Assembly (NCBI RefSeq): GCF_901472535.1
Contig: NZ_LR590470.1
Location: 1,364,001 to 1,428,000, forward strand
Direction: 5' to 3'
From: Sphingobacterium daejeonense
Lineage (GTDB): Bacteria > Bacteroidota > Bacteroidia > Sphingobacteriales > Sphingobacteriaceae
DNA length: 64,000 nucleotides
Positions 47,402 through 57,180 of this stretch are shown here, piece after piece (within the stretch, counting starts at the first letter, position 1; every line of letters starts with the position of its first letter). The position numbers were made by a program, and so were the translations under genes. A model generated the notes under the pieces. The model was not told the DNA's origin, ran no database searches, and worked only from the letters and a program-made list of their open reading frames with translations.

Positions 47402-48717
47402 CTAGAATAAAGTAAATTCAACACGTCTGTTTAACTGACGACCTTCTGGTGTACTGTTTGTAGCAATTGGTTGGTTAGGACCATAACCTGTTGCTTCGAT
47501 ACGTGATGCATTTGCTCCTTTAAAAACTAAGTAAGCTTTAACTGCTTCTGCACGCTCTTTAGAAAGACGTAAGTTCAATTGTAATGAACCAGTGTTATCT
47601 GTGTGACCAGCAAGTTTCAAGCTGAAGTTTTTCTCAATCAATAAAGCAGCAACTCTATTCAATGATTCGTATGATGAAGGACGGATAGTAGCTTTGCTCA
47701 AATCAAACTCTAAGTTTTTGATAGCTTCGTCAACTACTTTTCTGTCTTCTTCAGTAACAACGATTTTCTCAACTACTTTAGTTTCGTGTTTAGCTTCTGG
47801 AAGTGGACAACCTGAACCATCTACTTTAGTTCCAGCAGGAGTGTCAGGACATTTGTCGAACTTGTTTGCTACACCATCATTATCTGAATCTTCAAGACCA
47901 GCGTTGATTCATCCATATTTGATTGAAGCTTTTCATTTGCAGCAACCAATGCGTCGCGCTCAGCTTTCAATTCATCATATTTTGCAGACATCGTAGCTAC
48001 TGGATTTGAATTTCCTAAATAAGGTTTGTTTCCATCACCCAAAGCCACCTCGATACCAGCATGTGCGTATGAGAATAAATCATTTTTATATTGACCACCA
48101 CGGATACCATCAAAATTCTGGTTAGCCCAGTTCAATTGGTAGCCTAGATCAATGTTGATTCCTCTAGCAACAGCAAACTTGAAACCTGCATCAACAGGAA
48201 CATAAAGTTTAGTCTGAGAGTCAGAAGTTGTAGATGTTTCGCCAATGGTAAGTGTTGTTTCAGAATTCAAAGCACCTAAACCTACTGCAAAATAAGGTTT
48301 GATAATGCTGTTGAAAAATCTCCAGTTGGTGTTTGCAAGAGTGAACTCCCCAGACAAGGCTGCTGACCAAGGCATTTTTGCTTCGAACTCAGTACCTGAT
48401 TCTTCGTTCACACCACCTACTTTTCCACCCATATATTGAGCTTTAATTCCGAAAGACGGAGAGATTTGCTTTTTCACATAAGCAGAATAACCAACATTGT
48501 TATTCAATTTATCGTATCCGGCTCTATTGAAACCGAAAATATTGGATTGGTTTAAAAGACCCGCATTTACACCAATAGACCAAGTTCTATATTGAGAAGT
48601 TGGACCTAAAATAGAGGTGCCTTCAACAGTTGCTGTATTAGTTTGAGCGAATGTAGCAGAAGAGATTAAAATAGCAGCAGCCAAGGCGCTAGCTTTTTTA
48701 AAGTAAAGTGTGTTCAT
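47402..48717 (-). CDS. OmpA-family outer membrane protein (one frameshift)
   Basis: Outer membrane barrel linked to peptidoglycan. Signal peptide (ISSATFAQ), N-terminal eight-strand-type barrel to about residue 230, a short coiled linker (KYDELKAERDALVAANEKL), a thrombospondin-3-like calcium repeat (DSDNDGVANKFDKCPDTPAG) and a C-terminal OmpA domain (LAGHTDNTGSLQLNLRLSKE, NRRVEFTLF). The frame breaks near 47904, where one base appears to be missing (CAAC for CAAAC on the coding strand, restoring MDESNAGLEDSD). Repaired length 438. Preceded by a leader with a 12-bp stem. Confidence 0.92.
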
Positions 48718-48764
48718 AATATATTAACCTTTAAATGTTATATGTTACTGCTCTCTTGGCAAAT

Positions 48765-48795
48765 TTGTTGCCAAAACATTTTGTTTTGGCAACAA
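48765..48795 (-). promoter_or_regulatory. Perfect 12-bp inverted repeat in the ompA leader
   Basis: TTGTTGCCAAAA (48765-48776) and TTTTGGCAACAA (48784-48795) enclose CATTTTG, about 50 bases before the ompA start. The one-mismatch -7 motif AACCTTTG on the minus strand (48792-48799) overlaps the stem, so transcripts could begin with this hairpin. Confidence 0.65.
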
Positions 48796-48839
48796 AGGTT
48801 AAAATACCATGATTTTGTAGTTAAATTCCGATAGGAAGT

Positions 48840-49694
48840 CTAGCTTAAAACTCTAGCAAAGAAGGTAGGGATCTGAATGTTAAATGCCATTTTTTTGATG
48901 ACATTTGATTCAGTTAATTGCCTGAAAACACTCTTTTTACTTTTTGTAAGTATCAAGATGTCAACTTGTTCATCTAATAAGACAGAAGTAATTGCTTGAG
49001 CTACAGTTTCTTTCTGGCGCATAAACAAAGTTTGAGGCTTGATAATGTATGAAATATCTGAAATGCCTAATTCCGATTCAATTCTATTAATCCAATCCTT
49101 AAATTGTGCGTCAATATCTTTTATAGCCTTATCGTCTGTATTGACATGAATTAAAATTAATCTATAATCTGTGTTGAACAGGGGAGAAGCTTGTTGTAAT
49201 GCTGTTAACTCCGCCTCTTTAAAATTACACAACAACGCTACGTTATCCTTTTTGTATTCAGTAGCAGTTTCAGGTACTGCCAAAACAGGAGTAGTAGTAT
49301 TTAATATGGTGTCGTAAGTATTGCTCCCGATAAATACAGCATCCAATCCGGAAGCTCCTTGCGTACCCATAACCACAACATCATATGAAGTAGCCGTTGT
49401 TAGAGCCTTGATCTCATCATATAAGTTGCCCTCTTTGAAAATACTATTAGCTCTCACTTTTGGAAATTCCTGCTGGATTTGAGTGATGGTATCAACCATG
49501 TTTTGCTCAGCCTCAGGAACTCTAGGGTCATTTAGTGGTGTTTCTCCTTTAATGTTTGCATACGTATTGGAATGCGAGGAAAAAACATGGACAAGGTCAA
49601 TCTCTTGTCCGCCCTGTTGTGCGATTTGACAAGCGTAATGAATCGCATTATTACAATTCTCAGAAAAGTCTACGGGTATAAGTATTTTGCTCAT
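48840..49694 (-). CDS. Universal stress protein, tandem Usp domains
   Basis: The 284-residue protein consists of two Usp folds; the first begins MSKILIPVDFSENCNNAIHY and contains VVMGTQGASGLDAVFIGSNT, matching the ATP-binding G-x2-G-x9-G(S/T) pattern of Usp proteins. The second half is more divergent. Lies 15 bases downstream of another two-domain Usp gene, so the pair forms an operon. Such pairs usually respond to stress or growth arrest. Confidence 0.92.
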   Translation of the reverse strand: MSKILIPVDFSENCNNAIHYACQIAQQGGQEIDLVHVFSSHSNTYANIKGETPLNDPRVPEAEQNMVDTITQIQQEFPKVRANSIFKEGNLYDEIKALTTATSYDVVVMGTQGASGLDAVFIGSNTYDTILNTTTPVLAVPETATEYKKDNVALLCNFKEAELTALQQASPLFNTDYRLILIHVNTDDKAIKDIDAQFKDWINRIESELGISDISYIIKPQTLFMRQKETVAQAITSVLLDEQVDILILTKSKKSVFRQLTESNVIKKMAFNIQIPTFFARVLS

Positions 49695-49709
49695 GCTGTA
49701 TGTTTTAAT

Positions 49710-50543
49710 TTAGATTTTGTCAAAAAATGCTGGTTTGCTAAGTTCTAAAGCAATAGCCTTAGACACTGAGCTTTTAAATAATCTTTCAAAAAATGTTTTC
49801 CTACTTGGCGTAATCAAGATGATCTGAGGGTCAACCTCAGTAATAATTTTGCTCACGACTTCAGGAACTGTGTCTAATTCAATGTCATCTTTATTGATTG
49901 GTTCCGCAATCGTCTGCACATCTGCTATGGATCCCATTTCCCTAATGTTATAAACCCATGAGTCTAAATCATCGTTCACATTTTCTGATTTTTGACTTTC
50001 TTTGAAAACATGAATTAAAGTAAGCTGATTGGGTATTCCAACAATGTCCTGAAATTCTTTGAGCGTATCCAATTCCTCTGACTTAAAATTTGTCAATAAT
50101 GCAGCATGATTAATGTCAAAAATATGTTGATGATTTGGGATTACCACAACAGGAACCTCTGATTTAGAAGCCACAGCAACAGTAGTGCTGCCCCAATATA
50201 CAGGCTTTGACTGACTAGCACCCGATGCACCCATAACAATCAATGCATATTTTCCTGACTGCGAAAGTTCTGTCAGTTTATCAATGATTAAACTGCGAGA
50301 ACATTCAATGCTAATATGTAATTGAGGATAAGTCTTTACTAGCTGGGTTTGCAGTTCTAGAATTTTCTGATCGGCCAACAATAACGGGTTGTCAACGCTT
50401 TCACCTTTCGTGTCACCAACTGAGTTCGAGGTATAGCAGTGTAATAAATGTAGATTGTGACCTTTCTCAACAGCAATTTGACAAGCATAATCAGCAGCAA
50501 ATCTCGAGTTTTCAGAAAAATCCGTAGGGACAATAATTGTCAT
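49710..50543 (-). CDS. Universal stress protein, tandem Usp domains
   Basis: A 277-residue paralogue of the next gene, starting MTIIVPTDFSENSRFAADYA, with ALIVMGASGASQSKPVYWGSTT as the nucleotide-binding loop in the first Usp domain. First gene of the Usp pair; upstream lies the divergent alaS promoter region. Confidence 0.92.
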   Translation of the reverse strand: MTIIVPTDFSENSRFAADYACQIAVEKGHNLHLLHCYTSNSVGDTKGESVDNPLLLADQKILELQTQLVKTYPQLHISIECSRSLIIDKLTELSQSGKYALIVMGASGASQSKPVYWGSTTVAVASKSEVPVVVIPNHQHIFDINHAALLTNFKSEELDTLKEFQDIVGIPNQLTLIHVFKESQKSENVNDDLDSWVYNIREMGSIADVQTIAEPINKDDIELDTVPEVVSKIITEVDPQIILITPSRKTFFERLFKSSVSKAIALELSKPAFFDKI

Positions 50544-50652
50544 CTTGATGATTTATTATGTGTGTATGTTTTTACTGAGATAAATTTAGGAAAAATATGC
50601 GTCATATTAATAAAAATTGGGTTGATTGGGGCGTATACTCATCAAATTTAAG

Positions 50653-50660
50653 TAAGTTTG
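50653..50660 (+). promoter_or_regulatory. -7 element TAAGTTTG of alaS
   Basis: Exact TAnnTTTG 24 bases before the ATG at 50685; TTG at 50626-50628 is a possible -33 element. Confidence 0.6.
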
Positions 50661-50684
50661 CAGTTTAAATTATACGCGAATTAA

Positions 50685-53300
50685 ATGACTAGTAGAGATA
50701 TACGTCAAGCCTTCTTAGATTTTTTTGAAAGTAAAGGACACCAGATTGTTCCATCGGCACCGGTGGTAGTGAAGAATGACCCTACATTGATGTTTACCAA
50801 TGCGGGTATGAACCAGTTTAAAGAGTTGTTCCTGGGCGAAGCAGTCGCCAAATACCCTCGTGTCGCAGATACTCAACGTTGTTTGCGCGTTTCTGGGAAA
50901 CACAATGACCTGGAAGAAGTAGGTATCGACACCTATCACCATACACTTTTCGAAATGTTGGGAAACTGGTCTTTCGGAGATTACTTTAAAAAAGAAGCTA
51001 TTGAATGGGCTTGGGAATTATTGACCGAAGTCTTGAAATTAGATAAGGACCGTCTCTATGTAACAATATTTGAAGGAGATGTACTGGAAGGATTGCAACA
51101 AGATGAAGAAGCCTTCAACCTATGGAAAGCCCTGATTCCAGAAGATAGAATCCTCCTGGGAAATAAAAAGGATAACTTTTGGGAAATGGGGGACACGGGA
51201 CCTTGTGGACCATGCTCCGAAATACATTATGATATGCGTTCTGATGAAGAACGTGCTAAGGTTAAAGGTCAAGACCTGGTCAATATGGACGATCCTCAGG
51301 TTATTGAAATCTGGAACCTCGTTTTTATGCAGTTCAACCGTTTGAAGGACGGAAGCCTGGAGTCGTTGCCTGCAAAGCATGTGGATACAGGAATGGGCTT
51401 TGAAAGACTTGTCAGAGCCATTCAAGGAAAGTCTTCTAACTATGATACTGATGTTTTCCAGCCTCTGATCCAGTTTATTGCTCAAAAATCCGGAATTGCC
51501 TATGGATCCGACGAAAAAAGCGATATCGCCATGCGCGTGCTTTCAGACCATATTCGTGCAGTTAGCTTTGCAATCGCTGACGGCCAATTGCCTTCCAACA
51601 ATAAAGCAGGTTATGTAATCCGCAGGATATTGAGACGTGCCGTAAGATATGCATATACATTCCTTCATTTTAAAACTCCATTTATCCATGAACTGGTACC
51701 CGTATTGGCGGAACAGTTCAAAGGAGTGTTCGATGAACTATATCAACAAAAAGATTTTGTAGAGAAAGTAATCCTCGAAGAAGAGGTGTCTTTCTTGAGA
51801 ACCTTGACACAAGGAATCCAACGCTTCGAATCCTATACCTCTGACACCAATGTGATCGATGGAGATTTTGCATTCGAATTGTTTGACACCTTCGGATTCC
51901 CGATTGACCTGACAGAATTATTGGCTCGTGAAAAAGGAATGACCGTTGACATGAATGGGTTCCAACAAGCTCTGCTAGTTCAAAAAGAAAGATCAAGAGC
52001 TGCAACTGCTATCGATACTGGAGATTGGGTGTTGGTAAATGACGATAAAGAAAGCGAATTCGTAGGTTATGATACTCTGAAATCGAATACTGAAATCTTA
52101 AAATATAGAAAAGTATCCACCAAAGGGAAAGATCAATACCAATTGGTTCTTTCAGAAACTCCATTCTATGCTGAAGGCGGTGGCCAAGTGGGTGACAAAG
52201 GATTTATTCGTTCTTTGGATACCAACGAAAGAATAAGCATTGTGGATTCGAAGAAAGAAAATGGATTGTTTATTCATTATGTAAATCAACTTCCAAATGT
52301 TTTGGTCGGTGAATTCGAGGCAGTAGTGGATGATAAAAAAAGAAAAGATACTGAAGCTAATCACTCGGCAACCCACTTATTGCATGCGGCACTTAAAAAA
52401 GTATTGGGTGACCACGTGAATCAAAAAGGTTCCTTGGTTTCTCCAGACGTACTTCGTTTTGACTTCTCGCACTTCGCAAAATTAACTTACGAAGAAATAA
52501 AAGAAATTGAAGACATCGTAAATGCTAAAATCCGTCAGGACATACCTTTAAAAGAAGAGCGTAACGTTCCTTTCCAAAAGGCCTTAGAATCTGGTGTAAC
52601 AGCTTTGTTCGGAGAGAAATATGGAGATCATGTGAGGGTTATCACTTTTGATGATTCTTATTCAAAGGAATTATGTGGTGGTACACACGTGAATGCTACA
52701 GGCCAGATTGGTTTCTTTAAAATCCTTTCAGAGTCTGCTGTAGCAGCGGGAGTAAGAAGGATCGAAGCTATAACTGGAACTAAATCTGAGCAAGTAATCC
52801 GTGAGCATTTCGAACTGTTTGATAACATTAAAGAATTATTGAACAATCCTAAAGATTTTGTTTCCGCTGTGTCTAAAGTTATTGACGAAAATAATGCGCT
52901 CAAAAAAGAAATCGAGAATTATATCCGCGAGAAATCTCAAGGTTTGAAAGATGAAATCGAGAAAAAGCTAGAGAAGGTTGGTGATATCAATTATATAGCT
53001 ACTAGTGTTGATCTTCCAAATGCAGACGCTGTTAAAACTTTGGCTTATGCTTTAAAGGGTGGAATCAATAATTTGTATGCAGTATTAGGAGCGGTAATAG
53101 ATGGTAAACCAAGCATTACCGTGATGATTTCTGATGACCTTGCAAAAGAAAGAGGAATGCATGCAGGAAATATTGTGCGCGAACTAGCAAAAGAAATTCA
53201 AGGCGGCGGAGGTGGTCAACCTTTCTTCGCAACTGCCGGTGGTAAGGACGCTACAGGATTAGAAAAAGCAATTTCAAAATCAAGAGAGTTTATAAAATAA
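50685..53300 (+). CDS. alaS: Alanyl-tRNA synthetase
   Basis: Charges tRNA-Ala. Class II catalytic core opens RQAFLDFFESKGHQIVPSAP and contains FTNAGMNQFKELFLG; the editing domain carries HSATHLLHAAL and CGGTHV zinc/hydrolysis motifs, and the C-terminal oligomerisation domain ends GGGGGQPFFATAGG. 871 residues, full length, frame intact. The next gene starts three bases after its stop. Confidence 0.98.
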   Translation: MTSRDIRQAFLDFFESKGHQIVPSAPVVVKNDPTLMFTNAGMNQFKELFLGEAVAKYPRVADTQRCLRVSGKHNDLEEVGIDTYHHTLFEMLGNWSFGDYFKKEAIEWAWELLTEVLKLDKDRLYVTIFEGDVLEGLQQDEEAFNLWKALIPEDRILLGNKKDNFWEMGDTGPCGPCSEIHYDMRSDEERAKVKGQDLVNMDDPQVIEIWNLVFMQFNRLKDGSLESLPAKHVDTGMGFERLVRAIQGKSSNYDTDVFQPLIQFIAQKSGIAYGSDEKSDIAMRVLSDHIRAVSFAIADGQLPSNNKAGYVIRRILRRAVRYAYTFLHFKTPFIHELVPVLAEQFKGVFDELYQQKDFVEKVILEEEVSFLRTLTQGIQRFESYTSDTNVIDGDFAFELFDTFGFPIDLTELLAREKGMTVDMNGFQQALLVQKERSRAATAIDTGDWVLVNDDKESEFVGYDTLKSNTEILKYRKVSTKGKDQYQLVLSETPFYAEGGGQVGDKGFIRSLDTNERISIVDSKKENGLFIHYVNQLPNVLVGEFEAVVDDKKRKDTEANHSATHLLHAALKKVLGDHVNQKGSLVSPDVLRFDFSHFAKLTYEEIKEIEDIVNAKIRQDIPLKEERNVPFQKALESGVTALFGEKYGDHVRVITFDDSYSKELCGGTHVNATGQIGFFKILSESAVAAGVRRIEAITGTKSEQVIREHFELFDNIKELLNNPKDFVSAVSKVIDENNALKKEIENYIREKSQGLKDEIEKKLEKVGDINYIATSVDLPNADAVKTLAYALKGGINNLYAVLGAVIDGKPSITVMISDDLAKERGMHAGNIVRELAKEIQGGGGGQPFFATAGGKDATGLEKAISKSREFIK

Positions 53301-53302
53301 AA

Positions 53303-54409
53303 ATGAAAAAGTTTGCAATATATATTGGTTTAGCCGGTTTGTTGATTTCAGGTTTACAGGCTTGTTCTAACTCAGAAGCCATTCAAGTAAATGGTGTTAT
53401 TGATAACCCAGGCAATGTGAAGGTGGTGAGTTTTTATGAAGGTGATCAAAAACTGGACTCAACATTTATTGCAGATGGGAATAAATTTAAATTTGAACGC
53501 CCAGCTACTCAAGAAAGACTGCTGACCATTGAAGTGGGTAAAAACCGTTATCCAGTAATTTTGGAGCCTGGAAAGAATGTCGAGTTCAACGTCGATCTTC
53601 AACAGCCTGAAAATTACGAAATTAAAGGTTCTGATCTCTCGCAAAAATTAAAGGATTTTGCTCCACAAAAAGCAAGAATTGACTTCGTTAGAGATTCCCT
53701 TCAACAATCGTTCAGTAGTGCAACAGCAGAAATGGACGCTAATGGAATCCAAAATCTGCGTTCTGAAATGTTAATGAAATTTGAACCTTTCTTTAAAAAC
53801 TATATTAATCAAGCCGTAGACTTTGCTAATAAAAATGAAGACTTAGCCGGGTTTTATGTAATGAGTACTTTAGATCCGGAAATGGCAGAAGCAGAACTTA
53901 TTTCATATGCCGATCATATCAAGGACAAATTCAACAATAATAGATATGTTGGTGAATTTAAAGCGGAAGTCGACAAATTGAGAAAATTGGCGGTAGGACA
54001 AAAAGCTCCAGAAATAACCGCTTATACACCTGACAATAAAACAGTGAAACTTTCGGATTTTAAAGGAAAATACGTATTGGTTGATTTTTGGGCATCTTGG
54101 TGTATGCCTTGCAGAGAAGAAAATCCAAATATTGTAAAACAATACAACACATTCAAAGATAAAAATTTTACTGTTTTAGGCGTTTCTTTGGATAATAACC
54201 CAGGCTCTTGGATGCGAGCTATACAAGATGATAAATTAACCTGGACCAATATCTCTGATCTCCAAGCGTGGAGTTCTCCATTGATTATTGATTATTCCAT
54301 TAAAGGTATACCTACTTCTTACATCCTTGATGCTGAAGGGAATATAATTGCTAAGAATTTAAGAGGAAAACAATTAGAAGATTTCTTAACGAAAACCTTA
54401 ATAAAATAA
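53303..54409 (+). CDS. TlpA-like thiol-disulfide lipoprotein with DUF4369-type N-terminus
   Basis: Lipoprotein signal with lipobox LQAC at about residue 21, an N-terminal beta domain (NPGNVKVVSFYEGDQKLDST, resembling DUF4369), a helical linker, and a C-terminal thioredoxin-fold domain with WASWCMPCREENPN (C267, C270) and cis-Pro loop KGIPTSYILD. Such proteins are abundant in Bacteroidota and probably reduce extracytoplasmic disulfides. Three bases after alaS, so co-transcribed with it. Confidence 0.92.
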   Translation: MKKFAIYIGLAGLLISGLQACSNSEAIQVNGVIDNPGNVKVVSFYEGDQKLDSTFIADGNKFKFERPATQERLLTIEVGKNRYPVILEPGKNVEFNVDLQQPENYEIKGSDLSQKLKDFAPQKARIDFVRDSLQQSFSSATAEMDANGIQNLRSEMLMKFEPFFKNYINQAVDFANKNEDLAGFYVMSTLDPEMAEAELISYADHIKDKFNNNRYVGEFKAEVDKLRKLAVGQKAPEITAYTPDNKTVKLSDFKGKYVLVDFWASWCMPCREENPNIVKQYNTFKDKNFTVLGVSLDNNPGSWMRAIQDDKLTWTNISDLQAWSSPLIIDYSIKGIPTSYILDAEGNIIAKNLRGKQLEDFLTKTLIK

Positions 54410-54510
54410 AAAATGCATTGTTAACTCTATTTTAAGGCTTAACAATTTCATAACTTTAAGGTAACTTTATTTTATAATTAAGTATATACCTTAGCAAAAA
54501 AACAGCGTAT

Positions 54511-55204
54511 ATGGCCAATAATCAAAAGATTCTTGTGGTTGATGATGAGTCGGATATTGTAGAACTCATTTCTTATAACTTAACCAAGGAGGGTTACCAA
54601 GTTTATACAGCTTCTAATGGAAAGGAAGCTATTAAGGTTGCCAAAGAGGTTTTTCCAGATCTTATAATATTGGATGTGATGATGCCTGAAATGGATGGTA
54701 TTGAAGCTTGTCGCTTAATGCGCTCAATGCCTGAATTTAAACAGGTATTTATGGTATTCTTAACTGCTAGAAGTGAAGAATATTCAGAAATAGCAGGTTT
54801 TCATGTTGGAGCAGATGATTATATCGCTAAACCAATTAAACCAAGAGCTCTAATGAGCCGAATTAATGCTATACTCCGCAGAAATACAACCGAGGTTATC
54901 GATGACCAAGTAACTGATAAGTTAGAAATATCTGATTTGGTAATTGATAGGGATTCGTTTTTAGTGTATAGAGGAGACGAGAAATTCGTTCTGGCAAAAA
55001 AAGAATTCGAATTACTTTACCTATTAGCATCAAAAACCAAACAAGGTATTTACCAGAGAGCAAATCCTCAAAGCAATATGGGAAGACTCAGTGGTAGTAA
55101 CCAATAGAACAATCGACGTGCATATCCGAAAGCTCCGAGAAAAGATAGGTGACACCTATGTCACAACCGTAAAAGGTGTAGGATATAAGTTTGAGCTTGA
55201 ATAA
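54511..55204 (+). CDS. OmpR/PhoB-family response regulator (one frameshift)
   Basis: Two-component DNA-binding regulator. Receiver domain with acidic pair D11-D12, phospho-acceptor D55 (LIILDVMMPEMDG), T/S at FLTA and K at YIAKP; winged-helix DNA-binding domain follows. The frame stops at 55107, but the next frame supplies the missing recognition helix (NRTIDVHIRKLREKIGDTYV) and ends at 55204. One extra A in A5 (55032-55036) explains it; repaired length 230. No histidine kinase gene is adjacent, so its partner is elsewhere. Confidence 0.9.
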
Positions 55205-55216
55205 AAAACTTTAATT

Positions 55217-55248
55217 TAAAAACCGGACCAAATTGGTTCGGTTTTTGT
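55217..55248 (+). terminator. Terminator after the response regulator gene
   Basis: AAAACCGGACCAA and TTGGTTCGGTTTT pair with one mismatch, then TTTGTTTTT. Confidence 0.85.
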
Positions 55249-55332
55249 TTTTAGATGCCCGCAAACGATTGCATCAAGAAATTTTATATATTTATTAAAT
55301 ATTTTAAAACTTAAATTAAACGAGAAACAAGT

Positions 55333-57174
55333 ATGTGTGGAATTGTCGGTTATACCGGAACGCGTCAAGCTTACCCTATTGTAATAGATGGCTTGAAGAA
55401 ATTAGAATATAGAGGTTATGATAGTGCAGGTGTAGCCCTTCAACAGGGGGATACCGTAAAAGTCTATAAAAAAGCTGGAAAAGTAGCTGCATTGGAAGAG
55501 TTCGTAGGTGATCAATCCACTGCTGGTACAACCGGAATTGGCCATACCAGATGGGCAACTCATGGTGAACCTTCAGATAGAAATGCACATCCCCATGTTT
55601 CAAAATCTGGAAAACTCGCAATGATTCATAACGGAATCATAGAAAACTATGCTCAACTGAAAAGCGAGCTGTCTAAAGCGGGTTATGAATTTAAATCGGA
55701 TACGGACTCTGAAGTTCTGTTGAACTTTATTGAAGATATACAAGCTAAGAACGAATGTGGTCTGGAAGAAGCCATTCGAATCGCTTTAAAACGCGTCACT
55801 GGTGCTTATGTAATTCTAATTATCGCTGCTGATCAACCTGATACCATTATCGCTGCAAGAAAAGGTAGTCCATTGGTTATCGGTATCGGTAATAATGAAC
55901 ACTTCTTGGGATCAGATGCATCTCCAATGTTGGCTTATACTAAAGAAGTAGTATACATTAATGATTATGAACTGGCTATTGTCAAACCAGATGAACTAAT
56001 CCTTAAAAACCTTGGTAATGAAATTATAACCCCATTTGTTCAAAAACTTGACCTTGAACTGGCTGCCATCGAAAAAGGCGGTTATGACCATTTCATGCTT
56101 AAAGAAATTTTCGAACAGCCAACAACTATTGCCGATTCTTTAAGAGGTAGATTGGTGCTGAATGAACAAAGAATTATTTTAAGCGGGGTGGATGCAATCC
56201 AAGATAAATTGGCAAATGCCAGAAGAATTATCATTGTTGCCTGCGGAACAAGTTGGCACGCTGGATTGGTAGCGGAATATGTCATCGAAGAACTTTGCAG
56301 AGTAAATGTAGAGGTGGAATATGCTTCCGAATTCAGATACAGAAACCCAGTGATTTCATCTGATGATGTAATTATTGCAATATCTCAAAGTGGAGAAACT
56401 GCAGATACTTTGGTGGCACTTGAAAGAGCTAAAGAGCAAGGAGCGACTATCTTCGGTATTGTTAACGTAGTAGGGTCATCAATCGCTAGGATCTCGCATG
56501 CTGGTTGTTATACTCATGCAGGACCAGAGATAGGTGTAGCAAGTACCAAAGCATATACCGCCCAATTAGCAGTCTTAATGCTGTTCGCACTTAAATTAGC
56601 TAAAGCTAAAGGAACAATTTCTGATGAACGCTTTAATGAGCTGTGCCAAGAACTAAACGATATACCGGAAAAAGTTCAATGGGTATTGGAAAATGAAGTC
56701 GACAATATCAAGGCGATAGCCTATAAATATAAAGATGCAAGAGATGTACTTTATTTAGGCCGTGGGTATAACTTCCCAACTGCACTTGAAGGTGCCCTGA
56801 AATTAAAAGAAATATCTTACATCCATGCGGAGGGATACCCTGCAGCTGAAATGAAACATGGTCCTATTGCATTGGTAGATGAAGAATTGCCAGTAGTATT
56901 TATTGCAAGTAAGGACGCATACCATGAAAAAATAGTAAGTAATATCCAAGAAATCAAAGCTAGAAAAGGTATGGTGATCTCTGTGATGACCCAAGGAGAC
57001 GAAGTAACTCCAACTATTTCTAATGATGTAATGGTTGTTCCAGAAGCTGACGAAGTTATTGCTCCTCTATTGACGGTAGTGCCGCTGCAACTACTATCAT
57101 ATTATATTGGAGTATACCGTGGTTTAGACGTAGATAAACCAAGGAACTTAGCAAAATCAGTAACTGTGGAATAA
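55333..57174 (+). CDS. glmS: Glutamine-fructose-6-phosphate aminotransferase GlmS
   Basis: Makes glucosamine-6-phosphate, first step to UDP-GlcNAc. N-terminal glutaminase with Cys2 (MCGIVGYTGTRQAYP), two SIS domains (CGTSWHAGL, SQSGETADTL, STKAYTAQ) and the C-terminal NLAKSVTVE ending. 613 residues, intact. No glmS ribozyme is apparent in the ~80-base AT-rich leader. Followed six bases later by the DUF4954 gene. Confidence 0.98.
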   Translation: MCGIVGYTGTRQAYPIVIDGLKKLEYRGYDSAGVALQQGDTVKVYKKAGKVAALEEFVGDQSTAGTTGIGHTRWATHGEPSDRNAHPHVSKSGKLAMIHNGIIENYAQLKSELSKAGYEFKSDTDSEVLLNFIEDIQAKNECGLEEAIRIALKRVTGAYVILIIAADQPDTIIAARKGSPLVIGIGNNEHFLGSDASPMLAYTKEVVYINDYELAIVKPDELILKNLGNEIITPFVQKLDLELAAIEKGGYDHFMLKEIFEQPTTIADSLRGRLVLNEQRIILSGVDAIQDKLANARRIIIVACGTSWHAGLVAEYVIEELCRVNVEVEYASEFRYRNPVISSDDVIIAISQSGETADTLVALERAKEQGATIFGIVNVVGSSIARISHAGCYTHAGPEIGVASTKAYTAQLAVLMLFALKLAKAKGTISDERFNELCQELNDIPEKVQWVLENEVDNIKAIAYKYKDARDVLYLGRGYNFPTALEGALKLKEISYIHAEGYPAAEMKHGPIALVDEELPVVFIASKDAYHEKIVSNIQEIKARKGMVISVMTQGDEVTPTISNDVMVVPEADEVIAPLLTVVPLQLLSYYIGVYRGLDVDKPRNLAKSVTVE

Positions 57175-57180
57175 CATCTT

